Positions 34,347-43,063 of a DNA stretch of 64,000 nucleotides are shown piece after piece; position 1 is the first letter of the stretch; the number at the start of each line of letters is the position of its first letter. The position numbers and the translations under genes are program-made. Location of the stretch: NCBI GenBank assembly GCA_024691305.1, contig JAILNS010000005.1:1-64000 (forward strand). The letters run 5' to 3'. The DNA comes from Lachnospiraceae bacterium (GTDB lineage Bacteria > Bacillota > Clostridia > Lachnospirales > Lachnospiraceae). Below the pieces are notes generated by a model, which was not told where the DNA came from, searched no databases, and saw nothing but the letters and a program-made list of their open reading frames with translations.

Positions 34347-35690
34347 TTATTCAGCTGCTTCTTCAGCGGCTTTTTTCTTGGGGATCATCGTGAAGCATAC
34401 GATGCATGCCACGATATACAGAGCAAGTGTCACATAAAGCACCGTCTGATAGCCCTGAGTATTGACTGAAACGACTGTACCGTCAGAAAGAGTAGTATCC
34501 TTGAATTCACCGACATGCTTAACGATGAATGTTGCAAGCTGGTTTCCGGTAAGTCCGGCCATAGCCCATGCTGAAAGACACATACCGTGAACTGCAGATA
34601 TACTCTTCATTCCAAAATGGTCTGAAAGAAGTGTCGGTACGTTAGAGAAACCACCGCCGTATCCTGCATTGACCATGATGAGCAGTGCAACGCAGAGGAA
34701 TACTATCTTGTTATCGATTCCGTGAGTGATAACAACAGCACCCGTAAACAGAATGGAAAGGATGAAGATGATCTTATAGATAGTATTTCTGTCCTTAAAC
34801 ATATCAGCCCAGGCTGAGAACCCAAGTCTTCCGGCTGCATTTGCAATAGCAGTAACCGAACCGAGAGTTGCCGCAACAGTAAGGCTTAAACCGATCGAGT
34901 TAAAGATTGCCTTTTCCTGTGATATAAGGGCAAGACCGCAGGTGATATTGATATAGAACATGATCCATATACCGATAAAGGTCTTGTTTGAAAAAGACAT
35001 CTTGAAGTTTTTGCCAAGGGTTGCAAAGAACTCTTTGATCCCGCCGTTTTCACTATGTGCTTCAACCCAGTCTGAAGGCTTCTTAAGAAGCAAATGTCCG
35101 ACAAACATCATAACGCAGTAGATCGCTCCCATGATGAAGAACATATATGCAGGATTGTTATCAAACTTCGTAAGGAAAAATTGCATAACAGGTGTTGCAA
35201 TTGCCTTTGCAAGACCAAATCCTGCAACTGCAAGACCTGTTGCCAGTCCCTTACGGTCCTTGAACCAAAGCATCAGGGTCTTTACCGGGCTTAAGTATCC
35301 GGTACCGAGTCCTATACCCATGATACATCCATAGAACAGGAATACGAGCGGAAGTGATTTTAAAAGGATCGCAAATCCTGTTCCCACCATTCCGACTGTA
35401 AAGCATATGGTAGCTATGAGTGATGATCTGTGAATATCTTTTTCAACTACATCACCCAGGAAAGCTGCCGACATACCAAGAAAGAATATCGCAAGTGAGA
35501 ACGCCCACTGTACCGAACCTGAATGCGCCTGGAAGTTTTCGGCTCCGTATATATACTCACCGATCTCCTTTGAAAAAGTTCCCCAGCAATATACCGTACC
35601 GATACTGCAATGAAGAAGTAGCGCCGGTATAGCTGCGCATATCCACTTATTCTCGCGCCTGCTGCCGGTCTTTTGTGTGTTGTCTGACAT
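34347..35690 (-). CDS. OFA-type major facilitator transporter
   Basis: A 447-residue protein with about 12 membrane segments. The N-terminal region ALLLHCSIGTVYCWGTFSKEIGEYI and the central SPVKTLMLWFKDRKGLATGLAVAGFGLAKA match the oxalate/formate antiporter (OFA) family. Substrates of most family members are unknown, and the oxalate assignment should not be carried over. Expression from a promoter with TTGCAT repeats, like that of kduD, suggests transport of a sugar acid or fermentation acid linked to uronate use; this is an inference. A terminator follows. Confidence 0.88.
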   Translation of the reverse strand: MSDNTQKTGSRRENKWICAAIPALLLHCSIGTVYCWGTFSKEIGEYIYGAENFQAHSGSVQWAFSLAIFFLGMSAAFLGDVVEKDIHRSSLIATICFTVGMVGTGFAILLKSLPLVFLFYGCIMGIGLGTGYLSPVKTLMLWFKDRKGLATGLAVAGFGLAKAIATPVMQFFLTKFDNNPAYMFFIMGAIYCVMMFVGHLLLKKPSDWVEAHSENGGIKEFFATLGKNFKMSFSNKTFIGIWIMFYINITCGLALISQEKAIFNSIGLSLTVAATLGSVTAIANAAGRLGFSAWADMFKDRNTIYKIIFILSILFTGAVVITHGIDNKIVFLCVALLIMVNAGYGGGFSNVPTLLSDHFGMKSISAVHGMCLSAWAMAGLTGNQLATFIVKHVGEFKDTTLSDGTVVSVNTQGYQTVLYVTLALYIVACIVCFTMIPKKKAAEEAAE

Positions 35691-35765
35691 TGTTTTTGTA
35701 CCTACCTTTTTGTATGATCTTGATCAACCCGGAAATCCTTATGAATTCCCTTTCCAACTTGATAG

Positions 35766-35818
35766 ATTATACAACTATTATCCTGTGTATGCAAAACAAT
35801 ATGCAAAATATTATGCAG
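35766..35818 (-). promoter_or_regulatory. Promoter of the OFA transporter gene with three TGCAT repeats
   Basis: On the minus strand a perfect TATAAT (35766-35771) lies 17 bases from TTGCAT (35789-35794). TTGCAT recurs at 35801-35806 and as CTGCAT at 35813-35818, at exact 12-base intervals. The weak -35 and the phased repeats suggest an activator. The same hexamer is repeated in the kduD-importer intergenic region. Confidence 0.6.
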
Positions 35819-35836
35819 GATAACGCAAAGAATTAC

Positions 35837-36613
35837 TTACATACTCGTATATCCGCCGTCAACCGGAATGATATCACCCGTTACGTAAGTAGTGGAAGGA
35901 GACGCAAGGAAGATTGCTGTGGTATCAAGCTCACCTTCGTGCCCGTATCTTTCCATGGGGATCATTGTCTTTGCATTAGCCTGGAAGAAATCACTGTCAA
36001 GTGTTTCCTGAGTAAGCGGTGAATAGAAATATCCGGGGCAGATCGAATTTACGGTAATCCCGTATTTACCCCATTCTGCTGCAAGTGCTCTGGTCATATT
36101 TACAACTCCGCCCTTGGCTGCATGATAAGGTGATGCGGGTGCTACCTTATTACCTACAAGTCCGTACATTGATGCAATATTGATTATACGTCCGTAATTT
36201 GCAGGGATCATAGCCTTCTTTGCCACTGCTCTGCACATCTTGAAACTTCCGAACAGATCGATATTTACTTCATTCATAAACTGATCATCGGTTATATCTT
36301 CCGCAGGAGCAACTGCACCTGTACCTGCATTATTTATAAGAATATCTATACGTCCGTATTTTGCAAGGACCTGATCTACTGCTTCATTTACATTTTCGGT
36401 ATCTGTGATATCACACCTTATACCTACAGCCTCAACCCCGTAAGTCTCATGAATCTCGGCAGCCACCTCATCTATCTTATTCTGTCTGCGGGCCATACAT
36501 ACGATCGTTGCGCCCTGGTTTGCAAGCGCCTTTGCCATCTGTACGCCAAGACCGGATGAAGCACCCGTTACGATAACTACATTTCCTGTTAAGTCGAAGT
36601 AATTTTTTGCCAT
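35837..36613 (-). CDS. Short-chain dehydrogenase, gluconate 5-dehydrogenase-like
   Basis: A 258-residue classical SDR. The cofactor motif TGASSGLGVQMAKAL is followed by NNAGTG, an active-site Ser (INIASMYG), Tyr and Lys (SPYHAAKGG) and the tail GDIIPVDGGYTSM. Arg at the end of beta-2 (CMARRQNK) suggests NADP(H). The closest named functions are gluconate 5-dehydrogenase and 3-oxoacyl reductase-like sugar dehydrogenases; the substrate is unproven. It lies upstream of the OFA transporter gene. It has a good ribosome binding site (CAGGAGGT). Confidence 0.85.
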   Translation of the reverse strand: MAKNYFDLTGNVVIVTGASSGLGVQMAKALANQGATIVCMARRQNKIDEVAAEIHETYGVEAVGIRCDITDTENVNEAVDQVLAKYGRIDILINNAGTGAVAPAEDITDDQFMNEVNIDLFGSFKMCRAVAKKAMIPANYGRIINIASMYGLVGNKVAPASPYHAAKGGVVNMTRALAAEWGKYGITVNSICPGYFYSPLTQETLDSDFFQANAKTMIPMERYGHEGELDTTAIFLASPSTTYVTGDIIPVDGGYTSM

Positions 36614-36648
36614 GTTTAACCTCCTGAATAATGCCTTATAAATGATTC

Positions 36649-36678
36649 AGCGATCTGAAAACCGGATCGCTTATTATA
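36649..36678 (-). promoter_or_regulatory. -10 box and palindrome upstream of the SDR gene
   Basis: On the minus strand a perfect TATAAT (36673-36678) is followed at once by an inverted repeat, AGCGATC / GATCGCT (36649-36655 and 36665-36671), with a 9-base spacer. It would lie at the transcription start. No clear -35 is present. It may be an operator or a 5' mRNA hairpin; no T run follows, so it is not a terminator. Confidence 0.45.
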
Positions 36679-36739
36679 GTCTGACATGTTTTCAAAAAAA
36701 CTGTTAGTTAATTGTTGCTGTAATTCTTGTTATTTTTGT

Positions 36740-37963
36740 TTATTGTCCGACTTTTTCATTCATGACTTCGATAGCCTTATCAAGTTGCGTGTCAATCCCC
36801 TCGTCATAATAGGCATCAACATCGAGTTCAACAGTGACATCCGGCTCTATCCCGGTTCCCTGTATGTTATCTCCGCCCGGAAGATAATATGCACTGACGG
36901 TGAGTTTAACTGCGGATCCGTCAGATAACTGTTTAACATCCTGAACTATACCTTTTCCGTAAGTCTTTTCTCCGACCAGTGTACCTATACCATGATCCCT
37001 TATGGCTCCGCTGAGTATCTCGGATGCGCTTGCGGAATATCCGTCCACGAGCACTACAAGAGGTATATCTATAGCATTATCCCCTTCGCATCTATACTCC
37101 TTGCGATTGCCCTGAGCATCCAGTTCATAAAAGACAAGTCCTTCAGGCAGGATCTGGTCTGCGATCCCGACTACGCTGGATACAAGTCCGCCCGGATTAC
37201 TTCTTAAATCTATTATGAGTCCCTCGGCATCATTTTCTTTTATATACTCATATGCTTCCGTAAACTGATTTACCGTGGCCTGCTCGAATCTGACTATCTG
37301 GATATAACCGATATCGTTTTCCAGCATGTCGTAACCGACGGATAAAGTTTCAACCGCACCTCGAGTCACATCGATCTCCAGATAATCGTTTTCACCTTCT
37401 CTGTATATGGTCAGATGTACAACCGTTCCGTCATCTCCCTTAACTCTGCTTACGACATCATCAAGAGTCATACCGTATGTAGACTCATCATCTACCTTGA
37501 CCAGAACATCTCCGGCTCTTAGTCCCGCTTTTTCCGCAGGAGTATCTGCCATTATCCCGCTCAAAAAAGGATAATCGTCTTCACCTAAGGAGATATAAGC
37601 CCCTATACCGTAATATATTCCCTGATTATCGATTATCTCCTGTTCAAGTTCCTCTTTGGAATAGTATTCGGCATACTTATCATCCATAGAGGAGACTATC
37701 CCTCGATATAATCCGTCTCTCATATCATCGACTGTCAGTTTTCTGTCATCATAATCATAAAAACAGTCATCAATGACCTTTGATATCACCGATATCTTGC
37801 TCGCGGTCTTAAGGTCAAGAACGCTGCCCAGAGCATTTGATATACTTTTGATCTTTACAACCGCAAAAATACCGACAATCAATGCTACGGTAAGACCTAT
37901 GGTGAGTCCGAACAAAAGTCCTGATCTAAACGATACTTTATTGTTATTTCCGTTTTCTTCCAT
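36740..37963 (-). CDS. S41 family C-terminal processing protease (CtpA/CtpB-like)
   Basis: A 407-residue membrane-anchored protease. It has one N-terminal membrane helix (residues 14-38), a PDZ domain (about 105-190, YYGIGAYISLGEDDYPFLSGIMADTPAEKAGL) and the S41 domain. The nucleophile Ser is in GYSASASEIL and the base Lys in GEKTYGKGIV. It acts outside the membrane. It follows the PcsB-like hydrolase gene at the end of the ftsE-ftsX run, so it may trim a division or wall protein. A linker and DVTVELDVDAYYDEG form the tail. Confidence 0.93.
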   Translation of the reverse strand: MEENGNNNKVSFRSGLLFGLTIGLTVALIVGIFAVVKIKSISNALGSVLDLKTASKISVISKVIDDCFYDYDDRKLTVDDMRDGLYRGIVSSMDDKYAEYYSKEELEQEIIDNQGIYYGIGAYISLGEDDYPFLSGIMADTPAEKAGLRAGDVLVKVDDESTYGMTLDDVVSRVKGDDGTVVHLTIYREGENDYLEIDVTRGAVETLSVGYDMLENDIGYIQIVRFEQATVNQFTEAYEYIKENDAEGLIIDLRSNPGGLVSSVVGIADQILPEGLVFYELDAQGNRKEYRCEGDNAIDIPLVVLVDGYSASASEILSGAIRDHGIGTLVGEKTYGKGIVQDVKQLSDGSAVKLTVSAYYLPGGDNIQGTGIEPDVTVELDVDAYYDEGIDTQLDKAIEVMNEKVGQ

Positions 37964-37990
37964 GACCCCTCCGTATTGAAGAAGATAAAT

Positions 37991-39217
37991 TTATTTAAGA
38001 TATTTCCATGGGGTAACATAGTTTCCGTTTTCACGAACGGAAAAATGCAGATGATTACCTGTTGAACGGCCCGTAGAGCCAACGGCTGCGATCGTCTGTC
38101 CTTTGCTTACTTCCTGGCCCTTACTTACATACAAAGCGGATGCATGCATATAAATGGTATATATACCGCTTCCGTGGTTGATCATGATATAATTGCCCAT
38201 CGAGGATGAGTAAGCCGCCGCTACGACATCTCCGTCATATGCTGCCAGAATAGATGCCCCGTATGGTGCAGCCAGATCTATTCCGTTATGGAATTTCTCC
38301 ACACCGAGAATGGGATGTATACGGTTCCCGTAATCATCCGATATCCTGGTATAAGACGGACAAGGCCATGCAAACATTCCTCCGTTATACTGTCTTCTGT
38401 TTGCCTCTTCAAGGGCCGCGATCTCTTCCGCAATGGCTTTTTCAAGAGCATTGATCTCAGAATTCATTGAGTTTATATATGCTTCATACTCTTTGATCTC
38501 AGCTTCCTTATCATGGATCTGGGCAGATACATTATTTACCTGTGCCTCTTTTTCGTCCATAAGCTCATTTACATTTGCCTGCTCAGCCTCTACAGCCTCT
38601 TTCGCGGCATCCAGAACCTCTTTTTCAGCCTCGAGTTCCTCTTTACAGGCAGTCACATATTCAGTTGTTTCAACATATTCCTGGAGTTTCTTACGATCGT
38701 AAGAAGACAGCATTTCAATATAGTCGGCTTTACTTATCATGTCCGCAAAATTACCTGCCCCGAGAAGCATATCCAGATACATTGTATCTCCGGTCTCGTA
38801 CATGAACTTTATGCGCTTTTTCATCGATTCGTACTGATCGGTCTGTACACGCTGGGCTTCTTCAAGATCAAGGGTTGCCTGCTCTATATCTTCCGTCTTT
38901 TCTTCTATAAGATTAGTATATTCGTTTATCTTTTCGGTTATATCGGTCAGTTGGGCATCCAACTGTGTGATATACGCATCAAGATCACTCTTGGTATCCT
39001 CAAGTTCATCCTTTATGCGCTGCACATCTGTAAGGCCACTCTTTAACTCCGCGACCTGTTCTTTGGCACCGGCAAGTTCATTCTGTTTAGCCTGGATACT
39101 CTCATTAGTGTATGTTGTGGCATGTACGTCCCCCGGTACGCCCATTAGCATAACGGCAGCCAAAAGAAGACATACTGCATTTCGCGATTTGTTTTTCGCC
39201 TTAAAAAAACCTATCAT
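37991..39217 (-). CDS. Coiled-coil M23 peptidoglycan hydrolase, PcsB/EnvC-like
   Basis: A 408-residue secreted protein. The signal peptide ends near GDVHATT (about residue 35). Residues about 40-270 form long coiled coils, the usual FtsX-binding arm. The C-terminal M23 (LytM) domain has the metal motifs FHNGIDLAAP and GNHLHFSV with an intervening YMHAS, so the enzyme seems active, unlike EnvC-type activators that lack ligands. The start overlaps the ftsX stop by four bases (ATGA). This gene order matches known FtsEX-controlled wall hydrolases. Confidence 0.92.
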   Translation of the reverse strand: MIGFFKAKNKSRNAVCLLLAAVMLMGVPGDVHATTYTNESIQAKQNELAGAKEQVAELKSGLTDVQRIKDELEDTKSDLDAYITQLDAQLTDITEKINEYTNLIEEKTEDIEQATLDLEEAQRVQTDQYESMKKRIKFMYETGDTMYLDMLLGAGNFADMISKADYIEMLSSYDRKKLQEYVETTEYVTACKEELEAEKEVLDAAKEAVEAEQANVNELMDEKEAQVNNVSAQIHDKEAEIKEYEAYINSMNSEINALEKAIAEEIAALEEANRRQYNGGMFAWPCPSYTRISDDYGNRIHPILGVEKFHNGIDLAAPYGASILAAYDGDVVAAAYSSSMGNYIMINHGSGIYTIYMHASALYVSKGQEVSKGQTIAAVGSTGRSTGNHLHFSVRENGNYVTPWKYLK

Positions 39218-40113
39218 ACTCGCAGATGTTTACGAACAGTTATGATACTTCCGAGGAAACCGATACCAAGTCCGATGGCAAGGCTTACCGGAACCAGAAC
39301 ATGGAAGATCTCTCCTATGCTAAGGAACGTCAAGAGCTGTGAAAGCACAGAAAAACGTTCGGTAATAAATCCAATGACAATGTCATACAGAAAATAAATG
39401 AGAAGCAGCGGCGTAATGGTACCTATAAGACCGATAAGCATACCTTCAACAACAAAAGGTGCTCTTACAAAGAAGTCCGTTGCTCCTATATATTTCATGA
39501 TCTCTATCTCTTCTTTTCTTACAGAAATACCTATCGTTATCGTGTTACTGATAAGGAAAATGGAAACCGCAAGAAGGATCGCTATGATACCTACGGATAT
39601 ATATGCAACAAGCTTATTGATACCAGTAAGTGTGGTCGCAGTCATTTCGGACTGGTTAACACGTCTAATACCGTTAAGTCCGGTCAGCATATCAACAAGT
39701 TCCTGCTGTCTTGAAACATCCTTAAGATATATTTCGTAATGCTCCGAGTCTGCAAGGGGGTTCTCTGTAAATCCGTCTGCATACTCTCCGAGATATTCTT
39801 CCTTAAAGCTGTCCCATGCTTCTTCGGCACTGACATATACCACATGATCGACTATCTCCGTTTGTGAAGTTATCAGATCTCCGATACTCTGTATGGATGC
39901 ATCGTCCAGTCCCTCATCAAAGAATACGGTTACACTCACACCGTTTTCGGCATTCTTGATGATATTCTGGAAGTTTGCCAGGATCGAATACATGATACCG
40001 AACAGGAACAGACATGCCCCTATCGTAGCAAGCGAAGCAAGCGTAAACAGTTTATTTCTGAATATATTCTTAAAACCTTGCTGAAGGGTATAGAAAAACG
40101 AATTAATCTTCAT
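39214..40113 (-). CDS. ftsX: Cell division protein FtsX
   Basis: A 299-residue membrane protein. It has a first helix near residues 22-45, an extracellular loop (about 50-165) that would contact the PcsB-like hydrolase and three helices at the C-terminus (from LVAYISVGIIAILLAVSIFLISN). The FtsX/MacB signature ISVRKEEIEIMKYIGATDFFVRAPFVVEGM is present. It partners with FtsE. The start overlaps the end of ftsE by 11 bases. Confidence 0.95.
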   Translation of the reverse strand: MKINSFFYTLQQGFKNIFRNKLFTLASLATIGACLFLFGIMYSILANFQNIIKNAENGVSVTVFFDEGLDDASIQSIGDLITSQTEIVDHVVYVSAEEAWDSFKEEYLGEYADGFTENPLADSEHYEIYLKDVSRQQELVDMLTGLNGIRRVNQSEMTATTLTGINKLVAYISVGIIAILLAVSIFLISNTITIGISVRKEEIEIMKYIGATDFFVRAPFVVEGMLIGLIGTITPLLLIYFLYDIVIGFITERFSVLSQLLTFLSIGEIFHVLVPVSLAIGLGIGFLGSIITVRKHLRV

Positions 40114-40858
40114 CTATATATCCTCCCTCTTCCTCATCACTTACTATTACGCCCTTCTCGAGCGTTACAACTCTCTTCTGCATGGAGTTGACTATATCCG
40201 CATTATGTGTAACGACCAGTACCGTGGTTCCCTGCTCATTGATATTCTCAAGGAGTTTCATGATTTCCCAGGTTATCTTGGGGTCAAGGTTTCCGGTAGG
40301 CTCATCGCACAAAAGAATAGACGGTTTATTAACAAGAGCCCTTGCTATTGCGACTCTCTGCTGTTCACCGCCCGACAGATGTTTGGTTTTGGCCTTATAC
40401 TTACCTGCAAGTCCCACCCTTGCGAGTACGGCAGGTACGTTTTTTCTGATATCCTTATTGGACTTCTGTATGATGCGCTGTGCAAAAGCGACATTCTCAT
40501 ATACATTACGGTCATTCAGAAGACGGAAGTTCTGGAACACGATACCTATATTACGTCTGAATTTAGGTATCTTGCGATGTTTGATACGCGCAAGATCATA
40601 TCCCATAACATTGATCGTGCCCTCCGTAGGAACAAGTTCCCTTAAGAGAAGCTTGATCATTGTGGATTTACCGGATCCGCTTTCTCCGACGATAAATACA
40701 AACTCTCCCGGTTTAACCTTAAGATTTACATTGTGAAGTGCATGCTGGCTGTTGTTGGCTCCGTTTGGTCCGTCTTTGTATATTTTGGTAACGTTGTTTA
40801 GCTCGATGATGTAAGGTGAGGGTTTAGTTCCCTTTTTTCTTCTATCTCTTTCCGCCAC
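40103..40858 (-). CDS. ftsE: Cell division ATP-binding protein FtsE
   Basis: A 251-residue ATPase, slightly longer than usual (about 228) owing to a basic N-terminal extension (MAERDRRKKGTKPSPY). Walker A is GESGSGKST, the signature LSGGEQQRVAIARAL and Walker B ILLCDEPTGNLD. NIGIVFQNFRLL is typical of FtsE. The start codon is GTG, with GAGGAG eight bases upstream. Cytoplasmic, bound to FtsX. The upstream regulator gene ends 32 bases away, so all five genes may form one unit. Confidence 0.95.
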   Translation of the reverse strand: MAERDRRKKGTKPSPYIIELNNVTKIYKDGPNGANNSQHALHNVNLKVKPGEFVFIVGESGSGKSTMIKLLLRELVPTEGTINVMGYDLARIKHRKIPKFRRNIGIVFQNFRLLNDRNVYENVAFAQRIIQKSNKDIRKNVPAVLARVGLAGKYKAKTKHLSGGEQQRVAIARALVNKPSILLCDEPTGNLDPKITWEIMKLLENINEQGTTVLVVTHNADIVNSMQKRVVTLEKGVIVSDEEEGGYIDED

Positions 40859-40890
40859 TTTAAAATCTCCTCATTTTTAAAACCAGATCA

Positions 40891-41979
40891 TCAAAATTCA
40901 AATTTTTCCATATAATTCATATATTTAACCACCATAAGAGCTATCTTGAACGTGATCGCATCCTCAAATATCCTGATATCCAGTTTTGTGGACTTCTGTA
41001 ATTTATCCAGTCTGTATACAAGCGTATTCCTGTGGATAAAAAGCTGTCTGGACGTTTCGGAAACATTAAGGCTGTTTTCAAAGAACTTATTAATGGTAGT
41101 TATTGTCTCCTCGTCTAATTCATCCGGACTGTGTCCGTCGAATATCTCTTTAATGAACATTTTGCAAAGCGGTATCGGAAGCTGGTATATAAGTCTTCCT
41201 ATCCCGAGTTCGGAGTAAGCTATTATATTTCTTTCATCAAAGAATATCTTACCTACATCCATTGCCATTTTGGCTTCTTTATAGGAACGGCTGACTTCCT
41301 TGATCTCGTTTATGATAGTTCCGTATGCAACACGGACGTTCTTCTGTCCTTCTTTTTGCAGATAGGATACTATACCCTTGGTAACCTTGTCTATCTCCTT
41401 CTCCGCATCGGAATCGGACATATCCTTGACGACGATAACATTATTCTCGTCTACAGCGGTCACAAAATCCAGATTGTTGGATCCCATGTAGAGACGTATG
41501 AGTTCAAGAGTATTATTATCCTTGTCAGCCATGGTCTCAACAATAATGGCAACGCGCTTTGCATCCGTCTGGATATGAAGTTTCTTGGAACGGCTGTATA
41601 TATCCACAAGCAAAAGATTATCAAGAAGGAGATTCTTGATAAAATTATCCTTGTCAAATCTCTCTTTATAAGCAACAAGCAGGCTCTGAAGCTGAAATGC
41701 GGCCATTTTGCCGGCAAGATAAACATCATCTCCCGATCCTGCCACTATGAGTATATACTCAAGCTGCTGTTCGTCAAAGACCTTGAAATACTGGCAACCC
41801 TGAATCTCCTGTGAGTCTGCCGCGCTGGATGCAAAATCGGAAGCAGCTGCCTTGCAGTTCTCAAGACTGTCCAGTGTACTAGCAGCAATGTTTCCGTCTG
41901 AATCCATTACACACAGATCGACTCTTGCGATATTTTTTAACCCGTCTATCGTATTTTGAAGTATTTGATTCGAGATCAT
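40891..41979 (-). CDS. PucR/CdaR-type transcriptional regulator
   Basis: A 362-residue regulator. The N-terminal part (MISNQILQNTIDGLKNIARVDLCVMDSDGN) resembles the sugar-diacid-recognition type sensor of CdaR, followed by a GGDEF-like CdaR middle region. The C-terminal PucR helix-turn-helix is clear (LNVSETSRQLFIHRNTLVYRLDKLQKSTKLDIR). The ligand could be a sugar diacid or another small molecule. It has a strong promoter (42102-42130) and is followed by ftsE, an unexpected neighbour for a metabolic regulator. Confidence 0.88.
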   Translation of the reverse strand: MISNQILQNTIDGLKNIARVDLCVMDSDGNIAASTLDSLENCKAAASDFASSAADSQEIQGCQYFKVFDEQQLEYILIVAGSGDDVYLAGKMAAFQLQSLLVAYKERFDKDNFIKNLLLDNLLLVDIYSRSKKLHIQTDAKRVAIIVETMADKDNNTLELIRLYMGSNNLDFVTAVDENNVIVVKDMSDSDAEKEIDKVTKGIVSYLQKEGQKNVRVAYGTIINEIKEVSRSYKEAKMAMDVGKIFFDERNIIAYSELGIGRLIYQLPIPLCKMFIKEIFDGHSPDELDEETITTINKFFENSLNVSETSRQLFIHRNTLVYRLDKLQKSTKLDIRIFEDAITFKIALMVVKYMNYMEKFEF

Positions 41980-42101
41980 GTTATACCTCCTTATACCTGT
42001 CCGAACGCATCACACCTCTGTTTATGAAACAAAGGTCACGTCGGATGTAATCCCCATCATACCGACATTTTGCATAATAAATATGCCCCCAATATGTTCA
42101 C

Positions 42102-42130
42102 ATTATAGCAAAACCACAATGCACTTTCAA
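42102..42130 (-). promoter_or_regulatory. Strong promoter for the PucR-type gene and ftsEX run
   Basis: On the minus strand TTGAAA (42125-42130), a 17-base gap and a perfect TATAAT (42102-42107). The promoter is flanked by a GCCCCC / GGGGGC inverted pair (42138-42143 and 42085-42090). The leader is about 115 bases. Confidence 0.8.
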
Positions 42131-42169
42131 CAAAAACGGGGGCTTTCATATATATAAGTTTTAACAAAG

Positions 42170-43063
42170 TCATTTAAGCAACAGGGCTGTTTCGGTTTTT
42201 AACACCTTTCCTTCCTTCATAAGACGGCCCAGAGCTCTCTTAAATTCATTCTTACTCATACCGGTATGTAATTTGATCACTTCCGGAGTGGCCTTGTCGG
42301 TAAACGGAAGTGCTCCGTCATAAGACTCTATAAGTTTAAGAAGTGCATCCGCATCATCTTCCATCTGCTCATAGGCTTTACGTCTGACACTCAGATCCAG
42401 TTTGCCGTCTTCCCTGACCTGTATGATCCTTGCGCTGACGTTATCGCCAAGATGTATATCACCGTAGCATTCCTTACGGGGGATAAGTCCCTGATATATA
42501 TCATCTACCGCAACAAATATTCCAAACCTCTCACTGTCTTCATATGCGGTTCCGTGAACAAGATCTCCTATTATATAAGGGCTTCCGGTCTTAAGATATG
42601 GATACACATTCATGGTCGCACACAGACGGCTGCTCTTATCCAGATACACAGCCACCAGAACACTGTCGCCTTCATGGATCGTATACGTCTGCTCCGCATA
42701 AGGCAAAAGAAGATCTTTCTCAAGTCCCCATGACAAAAAAGCTCCTATCTTTCCGATCTGGGAAACAGTGAGTCTTCCCACTTCTCCAAGCTTTATGAGC
42801 GGTTCTCTGACCGTGGCTATCAGGCGGTCCTTGGAATCTTTGTATAAAAAAACACTGATCTCATCACCGACCGATATGTTTTCCGGAACCTGTTTCGAAG
42901 GAAGAAGTACCCTCTCATCCGATAACGCATCCATCTCGTACGCCAGATAAATACCGAATTCCGTCCTCTTTATCATCCTGAGGGTATGTTTTGTTCCGGG
43001 CGTAAGTTCTCTTTTCATTATCCCCGGTGCATATTTTATTTCGGGACCGTGATCATTTCTCAT
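42170..43063 (-). CDS. cvfB: S1-domain RNA-binding protein, CvfB family
   Basis: A 297-residue protein. It has three S1/OB modules: about 20-80 (TEFGIYLAYEMDALSDERVLLP), 85-150 (IGAFLSWGLEKDLLLPYAEQT) and 155-225 (ERFGIFVAVDDIYQGLIPRKE). A C-terminal winged helix follows (TPEVIKLHTGMSKNEFKRALGRLMKEG). This order defines CvfB, an RNA-binding regulator. Cytoplasmic. Its start overlaps the thioesterase stop by four bases (ATGA). Confidence 0.9.
   Translation of the reverse strand: MRNDHGPEIKYAPGIMKRELTPGTKHTLRMIKRTEFGIYLAYEMDALSDERVLLPSKQVPENISVGDEISVFLYKDSKDRLIATVREPLIKLGEVGRLTVSQIGKIGAFLSWGLEKDLLLPYAEQTYTIHEGDSVLVAVYLDKSSRLCATMNVYPYLKTGSPYIIGDLVHGTAYEDSERFGIFVAVDDIYQGLIPRKECYGDIHLGDNVSARIIQVREDGKLDLSVRRKAYEQMEDDADALLKLIESYDGALPFTDKATPEVIKLHTGMSKNEFKRALGRLMKEGKVLKTETALLLK

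Noticed and set aside
36680-36700. A run of seven T on the minus strand after the CtpA-like gene, considered as a terminator
   Set aside because: No GC-rich stem precedes it.
38513-39046. A plus-strand open frame with hydrophobic stretches opposite the PcsB-like gene
   Set aside because: The hydrophobic runs are the reverse complement of coiled-coil codons rich in Glu, Lys and Ala; no ribosome binding site is seen.
42085-42143. A GCCCCC / GGGGGC pair flanking the promoter, considered as a terminator after cvfB
   Set aside because: The arms are about 45 bases apart and enclose the promoter, so they do not form a compact terminator stem.
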